64,000 nt of DNA from Myrmaecium sp. VS I D KN 1 (Eukaryota; Ascomycota; Dothideomycetes; Valsariales; Valsariaceae): the NCBI GenBank assembly GCA_019775845.1, contig JADQAV010000051.1, positions 62,001 through 126,000 of the forward strand, read 5' to 3'. The first letter of the stretch is position 1. The number at the start of each line of letters is the position of its first letter. Position numbers and translations under genes: made by a program. A model generated the notes under the pieces. It saw only the letters and a list, made by a program, of their open reading frames with translations. It was not told the origin of the DNA and searched no databases. This document shows positions 56,772 to 64,000 of this stretch, in pieces.

Positions 56772-59700
56772 GTGGGGGAGAAGGGGAAGAGAAGTGGCAA
56801 CGAGCGGTGGGTTGGGAACCGTATCGCATTGACTTTCTTCATGCGGATGTGTATGTGCATTCTGGGAACCTGGGCCTGGCGTTTTTGGGCGTTTGGGGGG
56901 TTGCATCTCAAAGGAGGTCTTTTCCACAACAAAAAAGCGGGAGAGGAGAAGCGGGAGAAGTAAATGATTCGGTTATTCACCCGTGCTGCATCCGGAAACG
57001 ATAGAAGGAGGGAAGGGACAAGACCTCTGCCGTACGTATGTACATACATACGTAGCTGCTTGCCCGGGAGACGGAGGTACCCCTCAGCCTCATCGCCGTC
57101 ATCAATGAAAAGAGTGTGGAAAACACCATGAGTATCATATATTTAACCTACTCGTACCCGTGACTCGTTCGCGTAGTTTTTTCCTTTCCTTCAGCAAGGA
57201 TCTTTATTAGCTCCGAAGGGGTCCCCGTAGGGAAGTAGGTATGTGAGTAATAAGAAAGGAAATGGTAGTGAGTCATATATTGTAGGATGAAGGTACGTAA
57301 TAGCCTGGTGGGGATGCGGAGGTGGAGTCATCTATGTATATACCGTATATATATATCAAGCAAGAGAAGAATGATTTCTTGAGACCTCTTTGAAGAGATG
57401 AGTCTCGATACAGGGGATGCCGTGGGTATGTCTGATTTCTCTAGAGCTACCAGCAATCTTTCTTATTCTTATTATTTTCCCTTCAAGGTCTGTTCTCCTG
57501 TCACTTTTTTTCATTTGGTCTCGTACCTTGTTCTTCTTTTCCACGAAGACAAGAAACAAGTTGATTTATCCACTTCTCGCACTCTCCATCTCCGTCATCT
57601 CTCATATCCATCTACATTTCCCTCTCTACTCTCCATCATATCCTCATCCTCGCCATAAATAACCCTCCAACCAAAACACCCCAGAATCCCGTCTCCCTTT
57701 CCGCACACAGCCAGCCACCCGGTTTAAAAGGCCGGGCATCACCAGCCAGCCTTTTCCTCACCACATGCACATGCCGGGCATGGCATCCATGCACGCTATG
57801 TACACCTTCCAGAACCTTTCCACGCCCCTTCTTCCCGCCTTTCGATGAGTAGGAAGGACAGGACGGAACCTAGCTAGAAGCTGCAGGAGGGGCAGTTCCG
57901 GACCAACCGAGTATTTACCGACCAATCACCCACCCCTAGGGCTGGCTGGCTCGAATTTGACCGAATCGCATTCCATGCTGCTCCCCAGGCACCCCGTGCC
58001 ATCCCACCTCACCCCCAGGCCAGGGTGTCGGTGGCTGAAGATACGGAAAGAGATAAGGAGCTTCCAGGTTACGGTGAATTCTCACCACCATGTCCACGCC
58101 ACACCGGGATGACCGCCGTTTTTGGCGTGTTTCCGACGGGCGGGAGATACGGAGAGTGCAGTCGCTCTCTGGTCCAGGTTTGGTTTTTACATGCCTACTA
58201 TTTATTTTCCTTCATCTGTTTATTCGTCTTCGCAACTCGCTGATGCAGGAAAGCGAACGGTAAAGAGGGATCGAGGAGTATATACTACATTAGTACTCAG
58301 TATTCGGTAGGTACTGTAGATAGGTGCATTTTTTTGGTAAGTATGTACGCATAAACACCTCCCCATCCATCCATCCACATCTCCACATCTCACCGTAACC
58401 CTCCCACCTCCCGCTCCTCCCCCACCCCACCACCAACCACATCCACATCCACATGGAGAAAAGAGCGGGTTAGCGCGCTGATAAGGAGAAGAAGGAACAA
58501 CAAAAATCCATTCACCTACGAAGCTACAGTATAGGGTGATGAGAGGAATGCGCCGGCTGATGTGAGAGAGAGACGCCTCGAGTCCATCATCCGTCCTGAT
58601 AAGCTGCCGCCGCCGCCGCCACCGCCACATCGAAGGTTGCTGCTCTGCGGCTGTCAGGCTGTATCTTCAGCGCGCCAGTGCCAGACCTGCTGATCTTTCC
58701 GATCGGACTTCAAGACGGTTTGTTGCGGACGAATGAGGAGGCTTCGATATGAACAAAGAAAGGACCGGACGGGTACATCAGGAGAGCCGTCATTTGTGGG
58801 ATGTCATTCCTCACGGCGAATCCGTCTACCTATCTATCCCTTCGTCCTCTTCACCTTCACTTTCACCTTTACTCTCACAGCACCGCCATCGCTCCCATGA
58901 TTAGGACCCGAGGCAGAGGTAAGTTGAGCGACCAGTGCGTACGCTAACGGTGATCACTTATCTCTCTCCCTCTCCCATCTTACTCTTTCTCTCCCTAACC
59001 TGGTTGCCATCCTGTGTCGATGGACCATACCCCAGGGCCACACTCACTATACCACCTTACTACCGTAAGAGCAAAATCTCAGTCGTCCAAACGGACAACC
59101 GCGGCTCCCGTTGGGTGGCGGGGGGGGGGGGGGGGGGGGGGGGGGGGGNNCCCCCCCCCCCCCCCCCCCCTCCCCCTCCCCTGTCGAACCCTGCAGCGAT
59201 TGCACGCAGCAGCAGCAGCAGCAGCAGCAGCAAGATAAGAGAGGCGAGGCGCATCGTGGGTGGCACAGGGCGACAGGGAGGGAGAGATAGACGGGCCTAG
59301 GCGAGAGAGAGAGAGAGAGAGGGAGAGGGAGAGGCAGGCTGAAAGTCACTGCAGCAGCCCATCTGTCCATCCATCTCAGGGTTGCATGCTGTACCGAGCA
59401 CCTTCCTTTCTTTATCTTAGCCCGAACCCTTTCGCCGCCGCCGTTGGGGGCATCATCACCTCACAGTACCTCACCAGTCGAGGTCGTTAGATCGTTAGGT
59501 AGGTCAGCTTTTGAATGGATTGGATTGGATGGGATGGGATGGATGGCGGACTCGGGACATGTCCCAGCCCAGTTCCAGCAGAGGCGAGATGGATGCCTCC
59601 TTTCCGGTCCGTTCCTAGAGGTTACTTGCTTGCCTGCGAGGCTTCATACATACTACATAATACCTAACCTACTTATCTCCTCCCTACATTACTACCTACA

Positions 59701-59920
59701 TATTTACATACGACTCCCCTACTCCCCCCTCCCCCTCCCCGCGCGTCTTCCCTGCCCATCTCTCTCCTCGAGTCTGGCAATCCCGGTTCCGGTCTTCTTT
59801 GTTCTCTCCCATCTTCCTCACCCTCCCTCTCTCTTCCTCTCTCTCCTCTAAAGTCATTCCGCTTCCTTCCTTCCCCCCTTCCTCCTTTCCTCTCTGTGTC
59901 CGCTCATTCCACCACCACCC
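56772..59920. other. 3.1-kb intergenic region with an assembly gap
   Basis: NOP16 3' flank and permease upstream region. Contains AT dinucleotide patches near 57340, pyrimidine-rich stretches, a (CAG)n run at about 59209-59231, an (AG)n run near 59304 and the gap at 59149. No gene supported. Confidence 0.5.
59120..59170. other. Unresolved assembly gap (G29-NN-C20)
   Basis: Twenty-nine G residues, two N and twenty C residues stand back to back. A long G run meeting its complement across Ns is typical of a scaffolding join or homopolymer read failure, not of real chromosome sequence. The true length and content here are unknown. Confidence 0.9.
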
Positions 59921-61923
59921 ATGTCGGACCTCATGGAAGAGGACAAGAAGCATGAGGTGGTCGATCACGGCCACCCGGCCGACTACGACGAGGCTGAGAG
60001 CCAGGTCGTGAACAAGGCCAACCCGCTCAGGAGAGGCCTTCACAATCGCCACATGCAGATGATCGCCATTGGTATGGATACACCTCCAGACTTCCTACAT
60101 CGATTCTCCTGCTGACCGCGATGATCTTCTCTCTCCAGGCGGTGCCATCGGTGCTGGTTTGTTCGTGGGTTCCGGTTCTGCATTGCGCACCGGCGGCCCT
60201 GCATCCTTGGTACGACTCTCTCTCTCCTCCCTCTTCGCTGGCAGCTTGTCGTTGCACAAGCAAAGAAAAAAAAATTCCCCCTCTCCGCTTTGCTCGGGTG
60301 ATACCGAAGCACACCGCTGATGCTGGCGCGCAACAACAGGTGATCGGTTTCATCGTGGTGGGCACGATGCTGCTCACGACCGTGCAAGCGCTGGGCGAGC
60401 TGGCCGTGCTCTACCCGGTCAACGGCGCGTTCTTCCAGTACATCTGCCGGTTCATCGACCCGGCGTGGGGGTTCGCCACGGGCTGGGACTACGCCCTCAA
60501 CTGGCTGGTCATCTTGCCCTTCGAGATCACCGCGGCCGGCATCACGATCGAGTTCTGGCGGTCCGACCTGAACATCGGCATCTTCATCACCATCTTCCTC
60601 GTCGCCCTCACCGCCGTCCAGTTCTTCGGCGTGCGCGGCTACGGCGAGGTCGAGTTCGTGCTCTCCTGCATCAAGGTCGTGGCCTGCGTCGGGTACGTGA
60701 TACCGCATTGATTTATTCCTTTTTCCAATCCTCCCTCCCTCACCCATATGCCGTGCATCCCTCCCTTCCTCCTACTAATCCCCCCCTTTCCACACAGCTT
60801 CATCATCCTCGGCATCATCATCAATTGCGGCGGCGTGCCCACCGACGACCGGGGCTATATCGGCGGGCGGTACTGGCACCACCCGGGCGCCTTCAACAAC
60901 GGCTTCCACGGCTTCTGCTCCGTCTTCGTCACCGCCTCCTTCTCCTTCGCCGGCACGGAGCTGACGGGGCTCGCCGCCGCCGAGGCCGCCAACCCGCGAC
61001 ACTCGCTCCCCAAGGCCACCCGACAGGTCTTCTGGCGCATCACCTTCTTCTACGTCGTCAACCTGCTGATCCTCGGCTTGATCCTGCCCTCGGACGACCC
61101 CTCCCTGCTCGGCGCGTCCGGCGCCAACACCAAAGCCTCCCCCTTCGTCCTCGCCATCAAGATGGCCGGGATCAAAGTCCTCCCCTCCATCTTCAACGCC
61201 GTCATCTGCATCTCCGTCCTCTCCGTCGCCAACTCCGCCACCTTCGGCAGCACCCGGACCTTCCAAGCCCTCGCGCAAGCCGGCATGGCCCCCAAACTCC
61301 TCGCCTACGTCGACCGCAAGGGGCGCCCCCTCCCCTCCATCATCCTCCAACTCTGCTTCGGCCTCCTGGCCTTCATCAACGAAGCCGCCGTCGGCGACCA
61401 GGTCTTCGACTGGCTCCTCGCCCTCTCCGGCCTGCAGAACTTCTTCATCTGGGGCTCCATCTGCCTGGCGCACCTGCGCTTCCGCCGCGCCTGGTCCCGC
61501 GCCGGCCGCACCGTGCGGGAGCTCCCCTACGCCGCCCAGTTCGGCGTCTGGGGCTCCTGGTACGGCCTCATCCTGAACATCCTCTGCCTCATCGCCCAGT
61601 TCTACACCGCTCTCTACCCCGTCGGCGGCTCGCCCGACGCCAAAGCCTTCTTTGAAGCCTACCTCGCCTTTCCCCTCATCTTGGCCCTCTATGTGGGCTG
61701 GAAGGTGTACAGCGCGGCTTTCAGCCGCGATCCGCGCATCAATCATCGCGGCTGGCGTTTGTTCGTGCGCACGAGCGAGATGGATATCACGACCGGTTTG
61801 CGGGAGGGGTTGGAGTTTGAGGCTGCGGAGGCGGAGGCCGAGGCCGAGGGCAAGCGGCCCCGCACCTGGGCCCAGAAGGTGTTGTATGCGCCGCGGGCGG
61901 TGTGGGAGAATTTGGTGGGGTGA
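59921..61923 (+). CDS. Amino-acid permease (APC superfamily, YAT type)
   Basis: Plasma-membrane proton-coupled amino-acid importer. Exons 59921-60071, 60139-60209, 60340-60692 and 60798-61923 give 566 aa, with all joins inside well-known family sequence. The cytosolic N-terminus (about 45 aa, acidic, several Lys) leads to LHNRHMQMIAIGGAIGAGLF and VGSGSALRTGGPASLVIGF, the TM1 substrate-binding GAIGAGLF motif. Next come GELAVLYPVNGAFFQY, FIDPAWGFATGWDYALNWLV, a GGRYWHHPGAFNNGF loop, FSFAGTELTGLAAAEAANPR and SVANSATFGSTRTFQALAQA. About twelve membrane helices can be counted. The C-terminal tail is acidic and rich in E and A. GAP1- and DIP5-like carriers share these motifs, so substrate range cannot be fixed here. 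Confidence 0.93.
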
Positions 61924-62461
61924 GGGGGGTTGCGTCGTTTTTGGTTTTGTCGCGGAATAGCGGATGGCGGGGACGGGGCAGGAGGGAGGGTGTCATTGTT
62001 GTTCTTCCCATGTTCCCTTTTTTTCTCGTTTCCTCTAAATGCGTGTATGTATGGATGTATGTATGTACCCCTCAGAATCGACTTGGATCAGCAATACTGT
62101 TTGTACATGTACATGTACGTATGGCATTTCGATTACAAAACTTCGCTGTTTTCCATGTATTTGCCTCGATTGTTCTTGTTGAATATTCGGAGCCATGTTC
62201 GGATGTCTGGGGATGCTAGTTCACATGCATACAAATCGAGAAAAGATCGTTTGGTATACACATCCACATCCACATCCACATCCCCCCACACAGAACAACA
62301 AATACATATACGTTGTACAAGAATCCATCCACTTCACCACACAACGGTATACGCAACCACAACGAGATAGCAGCGGTGCTCATCCCACGTAGTACCATTC
62401 ATCATACATTCACTACGTACAAGCGCCTCCCCACCTCCCCCCCTTCCCCCAGCAGGCCCAC
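61924..62461. other. Convergent intergenic region
   Basis: 538 bp between the permease (+) and orphan gene (-) 3' ends. Contains a CATCCA-type short repeat at about 62259-62284. No gene seen. Confidence 0.5.
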
Positions 62462-64000
62462 TCACGGCTCCTCCCCAAGCACCACCCTCATATCATCCTC
62501 CAGGCGCTCGAGCGCCGCATCCGCGCCGCTCGCCTTGCGCGCCCGCTGCTGCGCCCGGTACGTGCGGTGGGGTTTCTTCGGCGCGCCAAAGAAGCTGCCC
62601 TTCGGTCCATCATGCGTCGGCGTCGGCGTTCCGACGTTCGCTCTCGTGCTGCTGCTCGCGCGAGTCGGCGCCGCGGCGTCCTTTGTGCGAGCCGCCGTCG
62701 CGCGCACGTCCGACGACGCCCGGGTGCCGTGCGCGTCCTCCGACCCGGGATGATCTAGCTGGATGCGCCGGGACCCGCGGATCGGTTTGCCCTGGGTTGC
62801 CCCCCGATCCTGCATCGGCCACTGACCCCGAGGCCGCTTCGGAGGGTCGTCGTTGACTGCTGCCGTCGCTCGCAGGTCCGACGCGGGGTTGGCATGCGCC
62901 ACCGTCATCTGCTCGACCTCTGGCGTCGTCGCCGGGTCGCCGTCCCCCGGCCTGCCACTCATCCGCTCGACCTCTGGCGTCGTCGCCGGGTCGCCGCCCC
63001 CCAGCCTGCCACTCATCCGACGAACCCGAAACCCCACCGCCGGCGAACCCCCCGGCCGTCCCCTCTCCCGAAGCGACCAGCGCACCCGCTTCACCGGACG
63101 AACCAACTTCTGCATGCCCTTCTCCTTCTTCACGAACCGCCGCAGCTGCCGCTCCCACGTAACGGTGCGGTTGCGCCAGCGCACCAGCACCTCCTCTGCG
63201 AAGTCCACCATCAGCTGCACCGCCGCGGCCGAGCTGTGAGACTCCTTGAGCTTCCTGTAGTCGCCCCAGCGGAGCGGCACCTGCCCCATGTGCGGCACCC
63301 GGGCCAGCAGCATCACGATCAGGCGCATGCGGTCCGAGGCCGGCTTGGACAGGAGCGGCCCCTCCTTCACTTGTTGGGGCCGACGACCGGGACGGACCGT
63401 TGCTCGCTGCGGCGGTTCCCCTGCGTGGTCGTGAGCGCGGGAAGTGACGTGGTTGCTGCGAGTGTCGCTTACATCGGTGGAGGTCGGCCCGTAAAGCTTA
63501 GCGAAGAACTCTTTCAAGGTCGACGCTTGATCAGCCGGGCGCGCGGTTTGCGCCTCCAGACGGACGCGGCGAAACGCGTTGGTCGACCGCGACTCGGCGC
63601 GTCGTCGAATGTCAGCGTTCGTCACTCCGACGGCGTGCTTGATGATAGCGAAGGTGGCTTGAATATCAAAGAGACGCGCGCGAGCCTCGGCGAGGATGCG
63701 GGTCGACTCGTCGAGACCGATGGAGGAGGTCAGCAGAAAGGCGGAGAAGTCGCTCAGGGAATCCTCGTTATGGCGTTGATCGTACATAACGCAGACTTGG
63801 GTCAGATACGCGAGCTCCTCGTCGAAATGTGCAAGCTTGTCTTCAGCATTGTACATCCTGAGGACGACCGCGAGCAATCGCCTGGTCGCTCGGCGGGATT
63901 TTTTTAGCACCCCTATTGCATGAAGAATCTCCTCTCGAGTGATTGTGACATATGTCTCGAGGTCGAGCAGAAGCCTTCTCGGATAGTCGGGGCCTGTAAG
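62462..64000 (-). CDS. Orphan protein, 5' end beyond the window
   Basis: I do not recognise this protein. The frame is open from the window edge to the stop at 62462 (about 510 codons visible). A TTACAG at 64000-63994 could be the acceptor of this exon, giving phase 1 and a first residue series PDYPRRLLLDLETYVTITRE. The N-terminal ~180 residues look folded and helical (EILHAIGVLKKSRRATRRLL, FDEELAYLTQVCVMYDQR, LFDIQATFAIIKHAVGV). A second helical block follows (SDRMRLIVMLLARVPHMGQV, AAAVQLMVDFAEEVLVRW). The C-terminal ~200 residues are basic and disordered. They include an 18-residue unit present twice (RMSGRLGGGDPATTPEVE and its near copy, encoded by a 54-bp repeat) and end with KASGADAALERLEDDMRVVL. 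The helical head may be a fungal death-fold or scaffold domain; no motif proves it. Confidence 0.55.
   Translation of the reverse strand, partial: LTGPDYPRRLLLDLETYVTITREEILHAIGVLKKSRRATRRLLAVVLRMYNAEDKLAHFDEELAYLTQVCVMYDQRHNEDSLSDFSAFLLTSSIGLDESTRILAEARARLFDIQATFAIIKHAVGVTNADIRRRAESRSTNAFRRVRLEAQTARPADQASTLKEFFAKLYGPTSTDVSDTRSNHVTSRAHDHAGEPPQRATVRPGRRPQQVKEGPLLSKPASDRMRLIVMLLARVPHMGQVPLRWGDYRKLKESHSSAAAVQLMVDFAEEVLVRWRNRTVTWERQLRRFVKKEKGMQKLVRPVKRVRWSLRERGRPGGSPAVGFRVRRMSGRLGGGDPATTPEVERMSGRPGDGDPATTPEVEQMTVAHANPASDLRATAAVNDDPPKRPRGQWPMQDRGATQGKPIRGSRRIQLDHPGSEDAHGTRASSDVRATAARTKDAAAPTRASSSTRANVGTPTPTHDGPKGSFFGAPKKPHRTYRAQQRARKASGADAALERLEDDMRVVLGEEP
62912..63019. repeat. 54-bp in-frame tandem repeat (2 units)
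   Basis: CTCGACCTCTGGCGTCGTCG begins both units, at 62912 and 62966. The repeat encodes two near-identical 18-residue segments in the disordered tail of the orphan gene. Confidence 0.9.

Noticed and set aside
60465-61746. Long ORFs (396 and 323 codons) in other frames of the permease
   Set aside because: They are shadow frames of a clear APC permease, rich in Arg/His/Pro or in Glu/Gly/Val.
11479-63910. Secondary-metabolite gene cluster or horizontally acquired island
   Set aside because: No synthase, terpene cyclase or cluster regulator is present. The genes are mostly conserved housekeeping functions with uniform intron style.

Overview
This window is nuclear DNA of a filamentous ascomycete (Pezizomycotina). 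Genes are intron-rich, with introns mostly of 47-150 nt, GTRNGT-type donors, CTRAY-like branch sites and C/TAG acceptors. Several families are typical of moulds: an Asp f 4-type secreted antigen, an NmrA-like reductase, a mould-length mL67/Mhr1 and a BTB protein. The genome is bipartite. The first ~8.5 kb is a gene-free AT-rich block with the signature of repeat-induced point mutation (RIP); after that the sequence becomes GC-balanced and gene-bearing. I cannot place the species more precisely.

Layout. 1-8480: RIP-degraded repeats, including a ~146-bp direct-repeat pair and two degenerate minisatellite pockets. 8.8-9.5 kb: small orphan basic protein (-). 11.5-12.8 kb: mitoribosomal mL67/MHR1 (-), divergent from a UVRAG/Vps38-like PI3K-complex subunit (+, 13.3-15.5 kb). 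16.1-16.8 kb: FAM32A homologue (+). 17.9-19.6 kb: ceramide synthase LAG1 (-). 20.4-22.3 kb: two hydrophilic stress-type proteins (-), with tandem CRE/ATF sites upstream. 23.1-25.0 kb: ESCRT-I VPS23/TSG101 (-). 25.5-27.3 kb: cysteine desulfurase NFS1 (-). 28.4-30.1 kb: BAR-SH3 protein RVS167 (+). 31.0-31.5 kb: small, probably mitochondrial protein (-), divergent from KEOPS subunit PCC1 (+, 32.0-32.5 kb). 34.8-35.9 kb: Asp f 4-like secreted protein (-). 35.9-41.0 kb: long spacer without a supportable gene. 41.0-43.1 kb: FAD amine oxidase (-). 44.1-46.3 kb: homeodomain factor (-). 49.3-50.5 kb: NmrA-like reductase (+). 51.4-52.1 kb: composite minisatellite. 52.3-53.3 kb: BTB/POZ gene with a broken frame (-). 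54.1-55.4 kb: ZIP zinc transporter (-), divergent from NOP16 (+, 56.0-56.8 kb). 59.15 kb: unresolved assembly gap. 59.9-61.9 kb: amino-acid permease (+). 62.5-64.0 kb: 5'-partial orphan gene (-).

Most genes are unrelated housekeeping functions: mitochondrial translation and Fe-S supply, endosomal sorting and membrane shaping (UVRAG, VPS23, RVS167), sphingolipid synthesis, ribosome assembly and tRNA t6A modification. I see no biosynthetic cluster, CRISPR array, tRNA, rRNA or intact transposon. The accessory-like parts are the RIP block, the stress-protein pair with CRE sites, the secreted antigen and its 5-kb spacer, and the minisatellite/BTB interval. Exon coordinates were derived by eye from reading frame, splice signals and remembered family sequences, and have not been checked against transcripts.
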